Below, in pieces: positions 11,023 to 23,240 of a DNA stretch of 64,000 nt. The notes under the pieces are model-generated. The model was given only the letters and a program-made list of their open reading frames with translations, was not told where the DNA came from and made no database searches. The first letter of the stretch is position 1; every line of letters starts with the position of its first letter. The DNA lies in assembly GCA_014058105.1 (NCBI GenBank), contig JACGCM010002890.1:62001-126000 (forward strand). The letters run 5' to 3'. The position numbers and the translations under genes were made by a program. The stretch is from Kingdonia uniflora. Lineage: Eukaryota; Streptophyta; Magnoliopsida; Ranunculales; Circaeasteraceae.

Positions 11023-12530
11023 TTACTTGAGTTTTTGTGAAGTGTAAACAAGAGTGAGAAGAAGTTTCTCAATTTTAGAGTACCTCATTTCCGCTGGAGT
11101 GAGGGTTTTACTGATGAAGTAGACTGGTTTCCTGATTTTTCCTTCAAGGCAAATGAGAACTGAGCTGAGGGAAGTATCTGTGACTACTAGGTAAATAATC
11201 AGTTCCTCATCATCTACTGAGGTGTTCATTATGGAAGACCTCTCCAAATAGGTTTTGAGATCCTAAAAAGCTGCTTTGCATTCAGGTGTCCATGTGACCT
11301 CTGCATTTGGCTAAAATTTTCCTCATTCAGTACAACCGCAGAGTAATAGGAATAGCCAGCGACAGCGGTCTGAAGATTTAGAAACGGAATGGTTGATAGC
11401 GGCAATCTTGCTGGTAAGTTTTTGAACGTCTTTTATTTTTTTTGGAGAGGGCATATTGCAGAGAGCCAGAATTTAATCTGGATCAGCCACAATCGCCTTC
11501 TTATTGATGAGGTGGCCTAGAAATCGGCCATAATGTACCCCAAATTAATATTTATCAGGGTTGTGACGCATCCTGTAAGATTAAAAAATGATAAATATAG
11601 TACTGAGATCTGAGATGTGATTGACTGACTGTACGCTCTTGCATAAAAGATCATCGATGTAGACTTCAATTACTTTCCTTAGATGTGCTTTAAACATTGT
11701 AGTCATCAACCGTTGATATGTGGCACCCGTGTTTATGAGTACAAAGAGCATAACTTTGTAGCAATGAAGACCTCTTTCAGTGATGAAAGTTGTTTTTTCT
11801 TGATCATCTTCCAGAAGTGAAATTTGATTATATCCTGAAGCAGTATCCATCATAGGTAAGAGGTCATGGCCTGCTGTAGAATCGAGGATATGATGAATAT
11901 TGGGAAGAGGGAAACTGTCCTTTGGAGTATGTTTGCTCAGATCAATGAAATCTATGCAAACTTGGACTTTTCCGCTCTTCTTTGTGACAGTGACAATGTT
12001 GGATATCCAGTCTGGATATTTGGCTTCTCGAATGAATCCCACTTTGATCAATTTCTTAATCATGGTGTTACCTTTATCTCGAAGAGGAGGTGGTAGTCGT
12101 CGCTGTTTCTATTTGACCATCGTGTCGCTGATGTTGATAGCTAATTTGTGACATGCCTTGGTCGGATCGACCCCAGGCATTTCTTTGAAATACCACACTA
12201 AAACGTCTCGATTTAGTTGCAAGAACTAAATGAGAGCATTATTTTCGTGCTGAACCAGCTTAGTACCAATGAAAGTACCTCTGCTAGGTCCATCAATGTT
12301 AATATATTTTTTAGGCTCCTCCGTGAAAGGTTGATCGTTGAGGTGATCAGCTCTATGTAATTGCTATACAGCAAATCAGTCAAAATTATTTTGGATTGTA
12401 GAGACGGTATTTTCACAAGCTCGAGAGAGCTTCTGACTACCTCTGATCTCATAAATATTGTTGTCCTGTTTAAACCAGAGTGCCTGATGATAGGTGGAAG
12501 TGATTGCATCCATGTTGTGAATCCAGCAAC
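11023..12530 (-). pseudogene. Reverse transcriptase and RT-linked RNase H of element A
   Basis: The RT palm is at 12063-11581: a block with the first catalytic Asp (PMMDTASGYNQI) and the YIDDL box (VYIDDLLCKS) containing the second and third Asp. The fingers motif REAKYPDWISNIV is near the start. After a decayed thumb region the RT-linked RNase H is at 11247-11023 (LVVTDTSLSSVL, then KPVYFISKTLTPAE). Upstream, 12530-12064 holds the protease C-terminal half and the spacer before RT, with stops. The block starts exactly at the left end of CACTA1, which splits the protease. Several frame changes; not functional as it stands. Confidence 0.85.
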
Positions 12531-12950
12531 CACTACGTAAAAAAGAGAAAAAAACAACTTTGCAAGTCAGTCGTTCTTTGCCTAAATCGACTTATTTTTT
12601 TATCGAAATAAGAGTCGTATTTTTCGCAGTAGTTTTTTGTTTTCAACTTTTACTTGAGTCGTAATATTACGATTGAAAGTTAAGTTGCAAAACCAGTCTT
12701 TTTTTACAATTTTTCCGACACATTAGAACGTCGTTTTATACGTCAAAATTAAATAACATAAATAAGATTTGTAATATTTGTCGCATTTACCGCAATTTGC
12801 AACTAATATAGTTGTTATTTTATTGGTCAAATTATAACGACTCTGCTATAAGTCAACAAATACGTAACATTTTTTTCATTTTTACGACTAACATGAGGGT
12901 CATGTTAAACGTCATACAAAACACGACATAAATAAGGGTTGTTACAATCA
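12531..12950. repeat. CACTA1 left terminal and subterminal repeats
   Basis: After the CACTACG terminus, GTCGT, CGACT or ACGAC motifs recur about every 20-50 bp. In known CACTA elements such motifs are binding sites for the element-encoded TNPA-type protein. The right-hand counterpart occupies about 23240-23369. Confidence 0.7.
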
Positions 12951-13231
12951 TCATTTTTGATAAAACTTTATAACACATAAGAACACCGTGTTATGTGTCA
13001 CATGAAAAAATGATTTAGATATACGCTGTAGGTGCTGCCTTATTTTTTGTATTTTACTAATTTTTCTGTTGTTTTTTGCATCCTAGGCAAGCCCTCACGA
13101 ATTTTAAATTTTCAATAAAAAGAAGATAATGAAATACCAATTAAAAAATCATGTCAAACAACTTACTAGGGTTGGTTTTAAATTCTAAAAAAAGAATACA
13201 AAAAAATTATTTACTGAATAATGGTAAAAAT

Positions 13232-13440
13232 ATTGAACCAAGCTACGGCTTCACCTGCAGGGACATCACCAAGGGTACGACTCTCAACATACAAACACTT
13301 CATCAATTATAGTGCTGTAAAACACTTTAGGTGCAGTTGTATTAAACTGCACAGTTCTGTAAGCAACATTAGTGCCAAACATATCTTTCAATATGCATGA
13401 ATTGCCGCTCGAGGACTCGGGAGGTAGTGGTGAACATCGT
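13232..13440 (-). pseudogene. Unidentified exon-like fragment inside CACTA1
   Basis: On the minus strand there is a block of about 50 open codons (SSSGNSCILKDMFGTNVAYR and onward) followed in another frame by TLGDVPAGEAVAWFN. The protein-like composition and frame change suggest a broken coding fragment. I do not recognise the family. It may be another captured piece of a host gene or part of the transposon's own lost gene. Confidence 0.3.
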
Positions 13441-13957
13441 CTTCCCTACAAGTAAATTAAAATAGTGCGAAGTTAACATTAAATGATAAAAACTATAAGT
13501 AAAACTTAAAGAAAAAGTAGAAGGAGGACGAATTGAGTTTTGCGGCATAATTACAAAGTCTTCTGTGAATCACGCACAAATAAATTGTTCAGATGAGTTA
13601 TTGAAGCATAACGCCTCTAAAGCTCTTAGTGGTAAAGTTACACAGTCTAAATCTACATCCTTAAATAGATCTTCTCTTCCAGCTACCAGCAGAAGAATTA
13701 ACCGAGGATGAAAAACACAATGTTTTAGCGCATGTTGAAACAACTTATGTTCATTCTGACTCTAATGTTGTAGGGCCTTGGAGCGAAGATTGGATATTTA
13801 GTCTCCAGGTCTCCCACTGAAGATAGCATGACTGTAAAGCCAAAACAATTAATGTTTGATGACAACGAAGATTGTAATTTGAATGACACTCTCATGGCTG
13901 TGAGGAAGGCCGACGCCACGGAGGAGAGCGTACGACCTTGGTTTAGAGGTAAGAAAG

Positions 13958-14712
13958 ATGGTAAAATTAAAGAAAGATTCTCATTCATGGTGGTTTGCGA
14001 GCTATAACAACAAAAATTGTTCAACCTGGCTGCACTCCACTAATTTAGAGCTTGATGAGAAGACAATAGCAATGCTTAAATTGATCGAAGAAGACACAGA
14101 TTCATTTGCCGAACGTGCTGATATGTTCTACAAGAAAAGACTTGAGTTAATTATCATGGTTGGGGACTTTTACAAGACCCACTACTCTTTACTTGAGCGG
14201 TTTGATGGCTCAACTTGGGACCTAAGACCCCTGGCCTGTTGACACCCACTCTCCCCTTTTGCGACCAAATACTAGGCTCAGAAGCTCCATATCCCAAGGC
14301 AAAAATCATCCAAAAGTTATTCATAGTGTTTTGATTATGAGGAATTCAATGAGTCAGAGGTTGAAGACCCTGAACATGTAGAATAATCTGTAATCGACGT
14401 CCTTGAAACCCAAAAAGTTGCCAGTGGGGTATCTGAGAGTATTGTTGCAAAACTGAGAGAAAAAATAGAGAGACTTGAAAAGGAGAACAAGGTTCAAAAG
14501 GACCAACTGACCACGAAAGATGAAGTGAAAAGGGAGGTAATAAGGCAAGTCAGCATATCTATGGATATCTTAAAGGAGAATGTTTTCCTAAGCAAGAAGA
14601 ACAAATTTAAGGAATCAAGGAAGAAGAGCAAGTTTAAAGAATCAAGCAAGAAGAAAGGATCATTTGAATCCAACAAATTAAAGGGACTATTTTTCAGGGA
14701 TGATGTTATTTA
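13958..14712 (+). pseudogene. NET3/NET4-like actin-binding protein gene fragment
   Basis: The first 94 codons (13958-14239) contain a near-complete NAB (KIP1-like) domain: HSWWFASYNN, WLHSTNLELDEKT, LIEEDTDSFAERADMFYKKR, then LIIMVGDFYKTHYSLLERFD. NAB domains bind F-actin in plant NETWORKED proteins. After a decayed stretch with a stop, a second open block (14390-14712) has a coiled coil (REKIERLEKENKVQKDQL), VIRQVSISMDILKEN, and a C-terminus ending FESNKLKGLFF, which resembles the NET3/4 tail. The two ends of a small NET3-type protein are thus present within 755 bp, with few breaks. It lies inside CACTA1, so it was probably captured; an internally spliced or retrocopied origin cannot be excluded. 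Confidence 0.8.
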
Positions 14713-15960
14713 ATGGTTCTTTTAAGAGTAATACTAATTGTGTAGCTCTTTAAGAGAATTATTTTAGGAAGGTTCAAACTTCCCCGCTCATCTAGTTGCA
14801 CAATGAACAAATTGTTTGCTTTACCATTTAGGCAAGAGCCCACTAAGGAAGCATACAAGCTGTGTGAGGTAATTTCAGAAAATGCATGTGGAGGTCATTT
14901 TGGTGATCAAGATACAATCCACCTGGTGAATTTCTCGTATTGGGGGGCAGAAGCTGCAGGATACAACAATAACAAACACAAGGATGCATAGGAAACACAC
15001 TCAGAACCTAATCAAAAATGGTGTAAATGCTGCATATAAGCAGATCCAAATGGTTTAGAAAATGGATTGAAAAGATATGAATTCCCAGATTAGGGCAAAC
15101 CAGACTAACTCCATTCAGAAAGTGGATAGAGGAGACATTAAAGATCTAATACATCTTATATATGCCTTGTATGGGTTTTATAAGAAAACAACCACAACAA
15201 TAGCTCACAAAAGGTTGACCTGAAAACAGTTTTAAAAACTTGACCAGACTATTCAGAAAATGGATCGAAAAGACATCCTTAAAGATGCTCCAAACCAAAC
15301 ATACATAGCAGCTAAGACTACTATGTTTGCAAGTCTGAAAAGAAGAACAAAGGCCATGAGATGAAAATAAATAACAATAATTACATATGGGCTGTCTTTT
15401 GAGGTAGGAACTCATGTTTATGTTTTTTAAAATTTGTTTTTTCTTTGTTTTATCATGGTGTTCTTGTTAGAAACTTAGTTTTAAGGCTATTGAAGCCTTT
15501 CTTACTTAGTTGTAAGAATATCCGTTGTAATGTTTTTTTCTCATTTAGTGTTCAGGCTCTCCTTATCCTTTTATATAAGGTGGGGAGTTGTCCCCACTTT
15601 GTAATTACTCTTTTGTTTTTGTATTGGGGGGACGGTTGCATTAAAACTACGATATTTATACAGCCCTCCAATAACCTATCGTAAATCACAAATTTAACTT
15701 CCAATATGCTATCCATATAGCAGTCCAATAACTTATATACATATCTAATATGATATTATTTTTTTTTGTTATTAGATTGCCATAATTCACCGTTATACTA
15801 TGACCTATCAATGCCTGATGACACTTCATCTATAATCGATTATGGTATCGGAATATGAAATAGGAATCAATAAATCATAATAAATGATAACCCTCCTCCG
15901 TTATTCTGTTGCATATACCACAACATCTAACTAAAATACCGCAATTCAATATAAATACTT
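14713..15960. other. CACTA1 interior without recognised gene
   Basis: One 62-codon frame (14803-14991) and a triply repeated ATTCAGAAAATGGATNGAAAAGA-like block (near 15054, 15113 and 15247) are visible. None is recognised. The rest is AT-rich with no clear coding signal. Confidence 0.4.
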
Positions 15961-15974
15961 ATTACGTGAGTTAA

Positions 15975-16330
15975 AAGAATTTGCCTCGAATAGTTGATTG
16001 ATGTTATCAGCGGTTTTTGCAGATGTCTCAATAAAGAACATTCCATTTTTCTCCACGTAACTCTTAGCATCCTTCATAGATAAACATTTAATATGTAAGC
16101 TATATGGATATAGATAAAAAAATGAAACTCCTTATCATACATCTAATCTTCAGATACCTCAATTGAAACTTCACGATTCTCCTAACGATTTGCTTTATTA
16201 CGTACCAAAGCTAACACAATATTGGGGCTTCCATGCTTCTGTTAGATGTTGAAATTCATTAATCAATTGAAAAATAGATGAAACTTAGAGGCCCTCATCA
16301 TTGGTATTAGTAACAAAATTTAAATGATTT
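15975..16330 (-). pseudogene. ARA6/RABF1-like Rab GTPase fragment, two exons
   Basis: Minus-strand exon one (about 16300-16155) reads KHGSPNIVLALV, a changed NKxD box (NKAN), and NREVSIE, then a GT donor. Exon two (about 16072-15980) reads [19 protein letters not shown] and LFEAN. The ETSAK motif is the guanine-base-binding G5 loop. The phrase [22 protein letters not shown] is characteristic of plant-specific Rab5-like ARA6 proteins. The NKxD motif has lost its Asp and a stop follows, and the rest of the gene is missing, so it is a non-functional fragment. The intron is retained, so capture was at the DNA level. Confidence 0.8.
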
Positions 16331-16724
16331 TGCCAATTGTACATTAAGTCACATACGAACACAAACTATATATGTAAAATATCATTAATTTGATTATAGT
16401 ATATATATATATCAGGTTTTTGGGTTACAATTAAGCTTCAAATTAACATTTGGCAGTCACAAAAGTCTCTGAACTTCAGCAAAAGAAAAATATTTGAATC
16501 ATTCTGAACAGAATGGCGCCAAATTGTTCTACAGCAAATTTTTTGACTTTCAAACTTGCGTATAATCCCAAAAATCCCCAGAAAATTCTGATCGAACCAA
16601 ATTGAAAGTGCTCAATTTCCTATATCTTTATAAGATCTCTAACTCGACAAACTACAGTCAGGTTTGTTTCCGCCTTCTTTTTAGAGAGCCCCATCCTCCC
16701 GAATCTCCAGCAAATTCTTCATCA

Positions 16725-16975
16725 GCAACCCAAGTTGTGGTAGTGATGATGTTTATTGTTTGCTAACTATGGGTAATACTACTCATAGTTTGAAAAAAAC
16801 TGACAAGAGAAAGGCACCACAGTTGATTCTCTTTGGTCAACCAATACTGACTGAGCAACAGATATCTCTTAGTTTATCGGATGATAGCTCGTCAGATGGA
16901 AACCAAGAGAAGACATGTAACTTCACTGACATATTCCAGGAATCTTTCACGCAATCAAGCCAAAAACTGCATGTA
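16725..16975 (+). pseudogene. Auxin response factor (ARF10/16/18-type) fragment
   Basis: An open block on the plus strand reads LLTMGNTTHSLKKTDKRKAP, then QLILFGQPILTEQQISLS, then DDSSSDGNQEKTCNFTD. This matches the middle/C-terminal region of clade-C auxin response factors, just before the PB1 dimerisation domain. No DNA-binding B3 domain or PB1 domain is seen around it. It lies inside CACTA1, on the opposite strand from the Rab fragment, and is probably a captured exon. A following frame at 17139-17612 is not recognisably ARF. Confidence 0.75.
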
Positions 16976-17138
16976 ATTTTTTTCAGCCCAACTCCATATA
17001 GGGCACCTCTTAAATATAATCTGGCTTGATTAGATGATCCAAAAATGAGGAAAAACGGTGTAATTTTGCTACACTTGTTGTCGGCATTTTTTGGCAGCTT
17101 TATGTTAACACCCAGGTAAATCAGATAGGAGGTCAGGC

Positions 17139-17612
17139 ATGTTAGGGTTTGTTGCCCAAAACTCTACTCATCTAGACCTCCAAATGGCAAAATCACTGTG
17201 CAAAGAATGGAAATTTGAAAAGCATAGTTTGTTTCTCAATTTCATGGAAGTATCGTTTGCCAAACAATTGCATAGTACAAAGACGCGTGTCACTTCAGGA
17301 CAGTTCAAGGTTCTTCAGAAGGGATGTTGGAAAAAGCTTAATTTCGGTAGAGCAGACGTGGAAAATAATGCAGATAAGTTTCCTATATGTCTGGACAATT
17401 CATGGATCCTGCGGTTCAAGTCCGTAGGTAAAGACAGCGATATCGATTTGCAGAATCTACAAAAAATAGATACACAGTGCATCAAATTTTCTAATGACTC
17501 TCGCCTATGCTCAGAAGACCCTGTCTGCAACAATGAAGTGGTGTCAGACCAGAACTTTGTAGATGAAGACCATGGACAAGGGCAGTCATCCAGATTGTAC
17601 AGGACTAAATGA
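17139..17612 (+). CDS. 157-codon open frame of unknown function in CACTA1
   Basis: The longest clean frame in the transposon interior. Composition is protein-like (Trp, Cys and Lys well spread; acidic C-terminal part ending DEDHGQGQSS), without membrane segments or a motif I recognise. It starts 110 bp after the ARF fragment on the same strand. It may be a captured exon, a remnant of a transposon gene, or coincidental. Confidence 0.3.
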   Translation: MLGFVAQNSTHLDLQMAKSLCKEWKFEKHSLFLNFMEVSFAKQLHSTKTRVTSGQFKVLQKGCWKKLNFGRADVENNADKFPICLDNSWILRFKSVGKDSDIDLQNLQKIDTQCIKFSNDSRLCSEDPVCNNEVVSDQNFVDEDHGQGQSSRLYRTK

Positions 17613-18493
17613 GTAAAGCTTGAAGTTGTAGATATTCCTACATCCACAAGCCAAGTGTGTAGTTCCTATCAGGAAATATCCAGCTGCAATGGAGTCTAAC
17701 GAGAGATCCGCTTTACCGATGATGGAAAATCCAAAAATATGGAAGACCATGCTTATCTTATACATCATGGACCAAGCGAAGGAGAACACTGACTATTAAA
17801 CATACTACTGAGGAGATGGTAATGCAGTAGTAATGACTTCAATCGTAGAGCTGATGAAGATAGTAGGGTCCTTGCAAATATAAATTTCATAAATATCTAG
17901 TAAGATGGGAATTGTTTGGCTGGGAGTATGGTTGATGGCTTACTAATATGGAGTTTTCATAATATATACACTAATTATACTGTCAAAGTCATATAGCCGT
18001 CAGATAAAGTTAGGCAACGAAGAGCTAAAATTACTCATTTGGGCAAAAAATTGGATACAGAACATGGATTATTGCAAGTGGTGCTACAGTGAGCCTATTA
18101 ATCAGGAAAAGTATCATATGGCTTCAAATGCTGGTGTAAGATAACTATACTGATCATTTTAGATGACGAAACAAACACTTCCAATTTTAGATACTGTGAT
18201 CTTCCTTTAGTCCCTGCGCTTAGTGATATCCCTAAAGAACAAGCATTCCACCAATTGAAAACATCAAAACCCACAATGCCAATTGAAAGACATGGAAGAG
18301 GATAGACATTGTTGCCCAAGCTAATATTAAGTATAAAGAAGACAACCGAATTAAGTCTATCTAAGCTAGTTATTTCAGCAAACCCAAGTCAAACCATATA
18401 TAACCACACATTCAACTGGCAATACCAAGCGTAAACACAAAAATTGATGAATATGATTCAGTACAAAATTGATGCCAAGAGAGGTCCTTACCT

Positions 18494-18565
18494 TCGCCGA
18501 GGGCATCGACTTCTCGATCTTCCTCTGTCTTTCGGGAATTTTTCTATTACCCTTCCTTTCCGACT
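18494..18565 (-). pseudogene. Exon-like block with canonical splice borders
   Basis: On the minus strand a TTTTCAG acceptor is followed by 24 open codons (SERKGNRKIPERQRKIEKSM, then PSAK) and a GCGAAG|GTAAGG donor. Similar donor-like sites follow at about 20418, 20995, 21173, 21330 and 21717 on the same strand, so a multi-exon gene piece may lie across 18490-21720. I cannot name the gene. It is either captured host DNA or the element's own regulatory gene. Confidence 0.35.
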
Positions 18566-21500
18566 GAAAATGGAAAAATGCAATTTAGATATACTACATT
18601 GTACCAAGTCAATAACTGAAATAATTGTAGCGAACATTCTATAGACCAAACGTAAAAGCAGAAACCATATCAGAGATAAATTGAGTTCCCCCCTGGATCA
18701 TTAGCCTCTTTAGTACTTTACCCTACATTTGCCGACCAAGAGGGTTCACTCCCCAATCTCACAGTTTCAATAACCGAATCATGCTATTAATCCCAGTATA
18801 TCTCTCTTAATTGGTAAAAGTCAAAATTTACATCTGACTATTTCTTGCTTTGTTAAGGAGAGGGGTAAAGTGGGGCTTATGAAATAAATTGTCTGTCAGT
18901 AACGAAAACCACATGGTTGTGGTAAACTGTAAGCAACTTAGGTTGACAAATGTAAGGGACAAGCGGTAAAGGGTATAAGAATATGGAGGCTAGCTTAAAT
19001 ATTCACATACTTACATCTAAAATGAACAAATAGAATCCAAAAAGAAAACCTATTCAATCAGGGACGATAGAAATACAGTGATAAGAAAAATACTACTTAT
19101 CACCAAAACAGACTTGAATAATCATATACTAGAGCAATATCAAGCATGGATGTATCAGCAGGAACAAACGTAAAAGCATGGGAGCTGAAACTTTTGATGT
19201 ATTACCGAATTTTGAGTGTCTCAGTTTTCACACATCCCGCGGTACTTCTTTTATCATTAGCCCTATCATCTGACTTTGATGTTAAATTTGATACAACATA
19301 CATCATAGAAAAGATCCTACTACTAGCTCTAACAATGGTAAGTTACGGCTCATTCTGCTTAGTCCATGATCCATTTCGCCTTACTCATATCAAACACACA
19401 ATAATGTCAGGGTCCAAGACCATTGGATCTAATCATGCATATGGTAAATTCGACTGCCACTAAAACTTTACAAGGAAAATATAATTTGGAGATTACTGGG
19501 AGTATCATGGGGACAAAGAGAATCGTCCAAGAAACATTTGGTCAGAAACGATAACAACCAATCTAATTGAGTGGAACTATACTTCAACCTGTTCTTGTGA
19601 CATACTAGAAATTTCATGCAACTGCATGATCTCAAGATAAAAGAAAAAAAAATTGTGTCACAACTTTCCAAAGAAGAAAGATTGACCAACAAAGCCGATG
19701 GAGTGAGGTCCGAAAAGGGTACTTAGCATTGAAATGAATTGAGTCTTTCTCAAGTTTCCATAAAAGGACAAAGGACAAATTTTTTCTTTTCTTTTGCAAG
19801 ATACCAAACTATAAACACAAAGAGCACAATATATAACTACGCTTTAATCACTGGTCTGGTAGTTTTCTCACAGAAACCGAAGAAAGAAAAGGAGAAACCA
19901 AGGCTTATAGATGCTTCTAATATTTAAAAAATTATATAGAAGGATTTCTCTTAAAACAACAGTTGTGTTTAGGAAAAGTTGGAGTGGAGGAAGAGGGTAT
20001 GCACAGGGTTGTTGTTGTTGTTTTTGTTATTGAAAGTCTCCATTGTAGAAGAAAGGAGAGATTAGTTTTGGGGTTTGATTGTTAAAAACATTAGAAGGGG
20101 CTTGGATCTTTCTTTAGTACTAAAACTCTCTTAGTTTAGGGAGATTTAATAAGAGGAGTTGTTTTGTCTTTAATGGTGCTTGTGACCAAGGTGATGGATT
20201 TACTGTCTAAATAATTGTTCTTTTAATTAAGGGTGCTTTGTTAAGATACAAATCTGTTTAATCATCTCTTTAATATTAATTATCTCACCCAAACACAGAA
20301 CCTAGATTTGCGTTACTGTGAGCATCAGGCATCTAATTTAGGAATGACTTCCTGGAATCATTTATATGTTCTACCAATTTTATATGAAATATCAATCGCT
20401 ACAGAGTAAGAACATACCTGAAGCTATAATTGATGGGATTAAAGTATGAGTTCTAGCTAGAGAGGCCTTGGGGACTAAATCACTAATTCACATGAGTACC
20501 TGAACTATGCATTTGGACATCACACTCACACCGGGATTACACCATTAACAACTAACCCCACAAAATTGGAACTCATAATTCGTCTTAAATAATGGAAGGC
20601 GAAGGTACATTTGGAAAAACATAATCTTTTCCAACACCGGCCTAGCACACGCTCATTCTAGGCTCTGGGAATGTTTTAGAAGTATGGAATGAATCTTTGG
20701 AACCACTCAGGTTCCTTTTAGTTGGTGGTGAACCTATGGTGTAGCGCAAGACCTTTGTGATGAACACTCAGGAAGAGATTGTGCAGATTATAGAAGATTA
20801 TAAATCTTGCAAAAACGGGTTCGAGAAAGTAAAGATTTGGTGAAATCTAAATACTTACTATTTTCGAAAAAATTATGTAATTTCATTGATCGTCAATGTT
20901 ATCCAAATTTAAAACTCAACCAATATAAATAAAAAAATAGGCTTTCAGCATAACAATATTTGTAACTGAACACATTATTCTAGCGAGAAATCACTACCTT
21001 GAACACGTTAGCAACAAATTTCATAGGGAGATCAAATCAAATGGAAATTAGAGCTTCAAACGATAAAATAAAATAATAATAAAAAAAATTGACACAAAAC
21101 TTTAAGGTGAAAGCAAACAAGTATACAAAATTAAAATTAAAATCTTGATGGAAAGGGAGTTGTGCATTACCTTGGACTTGAAGACTTGAAATCGCTTAGA
21201 GATTTTGATCGTTCTTCTTCAATATTATTCTAAAAATACGGATAACAAATCAATTAAAAGTAAACAGAGATTCAAATTGATTCAAAATCTGGTAAATTTT
21301 AAAGAGAGAGTGAGAAATCAAAGCATTACCTGGGTTTGGATTAGGGACAAGGCCAAGGAGAAAAACCTGAGTATTTTAATATCAAGTTCTGCAGCATACA
21401 AATTTAACTCAATAACAACTCTGGATTAGGGTCCCAACTAAAAATAAATTAGAGTCCTAATTACAACACAAAACTTCAATAAATTTATCATCAAACACAT

Positions 21501-22180
21501 TGGGTCTGGAACATATATCTAGTAGGGCTTTCATAGTTTTAACAACCCATCATCTTAGTTCAGTAACAAAGATAGAGGATGAGTTTATTTAACAACCCAA
21601 TTGTTGGGTCTGCAATGGAGTGGAGGAATCGGCACTTAAACCCAATCGTGTAGAAGGAAACCTAACCCCCATCCCCAATCTTTGCTACCAGAGAGAGAGA
21701 GAGAAGTGTACCTGAGAATCACCTAGAGCAAAGAATTGGTGAAGGAAAACTTGAATTGGTTTATTGAAATTGGTAACTCTTATTAAATCGGTAACCTAAA
21801 CAATAACAAAATCATAATTACTGAAATCGTACACACCAGTTTCTAAATACCCAAATTAACTAGAAAGAAATAATAACCAAATCATAAATACCCCGATTTT
21901 AAAGTTTCAATTCCGATAAGAATGTCCTGGCGTCAATGGAGTTTGTGGTTCTTCACTGACATAATAAAATCGACTTAGAGAAATCAATTTTAGTGAAGGA
22001 GAACACATAATTGATGAAGTAAACTGAGAGTGATACGATGCCTAAATTTTATGAAGAAAATCGATGAAGGAGAGAAGAGGTGTAGGGTTAACTTTGTTTT
22101 GGAAAACACCTAGATCGAGTAGAGAGAGGAGAAAAAAAATGGATTTCTGTGAATTGGCGGGAAAAAGGTGGGTTATTACA
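18566..22180. other. CACTA1 interior, intron-like AT-rich DNA
   Basis: Apart from the possible minus-strand splice donors noted for the preceding block, I see no recognisable domain. Short GA repeats occur near 21690-21705 and purine-rich sequence near 22060-22140. Confidence 0.35.
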
Positions 22181-22185
22181 GATTT

Positions 22186-22272
22186 TAGTTTTTACTTTTG
22201 GCCACTGTTAGCCATATTAAAGTTGTGATTTATCTGTCACTAATAAAACAGTGCCAAAAACTAAAAGCCATC
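22186..22272. repeat. Imperfect inverted repeat
   Basis: TTTTAGTTTTTACTTTTGGC at the left pairs with the complement of AACAGTGCCAAAAACTAAAA at the right, apart from a 6-bp insertion in one arm. The arms flank about 40 bp. It could be a MITE remnant or a transcript hairpin. Confidence 0.5.
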
Positions 22273-22559
22273 ATTGGCACCTGCCAATTTCTCTTGTATT
22301 ATTTGGGTGTTTGACTTGAGAGGGAATTATAGAATTTTTTGTGAGAGACAAATTCTTAGAGAGATACATAGATTGGGCAGTTAGATTTCAATTTTACCTC
22401 ATAGATTTAAGGAATCCCAACTTGATTGGATCCTAATTTTGGATTTGCGCAGGTATATTGGTTCTCTATTCGTTTAATTTGAGCGGAGAATTAATAGAGA
22501 TTGCTCAAAACTACTAAACTCGTTTGATTTCCAAAATTTCATAGTGTTCTTATTGGGCG

Positions 22560-23240
22560 TCTTTCTTTTTAGATACTTTACATCTTGGACTGACGTGTCT
22601 CCTCTCACCACGGCCTTTCGATAAAAGAAAGGTATTGCTTCTCTCCTCTAGACCCTCGTAGTCTCGGCCCTCTTAATATTGTATTAAGCCCACCGCCTTT
22701 TAAAGTCCTGACATGTTTAACATTAACACGTTTAGGGACCGGAGGTCGAATCGTAGCCCTTCACTAGGCAATTTTATTGAGGAGACCAAGCTTTAAGTAG
22801 TTAAAGGCTTAAAACGTTAGGGTTTTTATTACCAAGGATTCTCCTTGCTGAAGACAATACCGTCCAACCTTTTTTAAATAACTCTAAGAATAGCGCACAT
22901 GAATAGCCTACCAGCGCCTGCTCTTATTTAACTATAACGCATTTTGTCTATTTCTTATTGGGGCCTCAAAAAGCTATTGAAGGTGTGGTATTGGTAGTGG
23001 GGAGTGAACGCTTAAAACTATATTCTAAAGATAAATATACTATAACCAGCCTACGACGTTCTTTTTAGAAAGAGAGTAGACAATTCCTCCTTACTAGTAC
23101 AAGAGTTTCTTTTTTGGGAGAAAGATTAAAGTTGTATATTGTTAATCAAATAAAGCGACTTGATCAAGAATCTAAATTAGAATAGTGTTACAACTCCTTA
23201 AACAGTCGTATGTTTTAAGACATAAATAAAAAGGAAAAAA
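22560..23240. other. ORF-poor island of atypical composition
   Basis: This stretch has more balanced base composition than its surroundings, contains phrases that look like organelle DNA rather than nuclear intergenic DNA, and holds no useful ORF. I cannot assign it. It precedes the right subterminal repeats of CACTA1. Confidence 0.25.

Noticed and set aside
9112..12530. Calling element A an active retrotransposon because RT and integrase catalytic residues are intact
   Set aside because: Protease active site is altered and split, gag has stops, and the 3' LTR is missing.
12213..12557. A 114-codon minus-strand frame as a gene
   Set aside because: It crosses the CACTA1 border, so its first codons are transposon and the rest is out of the pol frame of element A.
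15146..15684. Cys/Phe/Leu-rich frames that might be secreted or membrane peptides
   Set aside because: Composition follows T-rich DNA, there is no start context or conserved motif, and the region is transposon interior.
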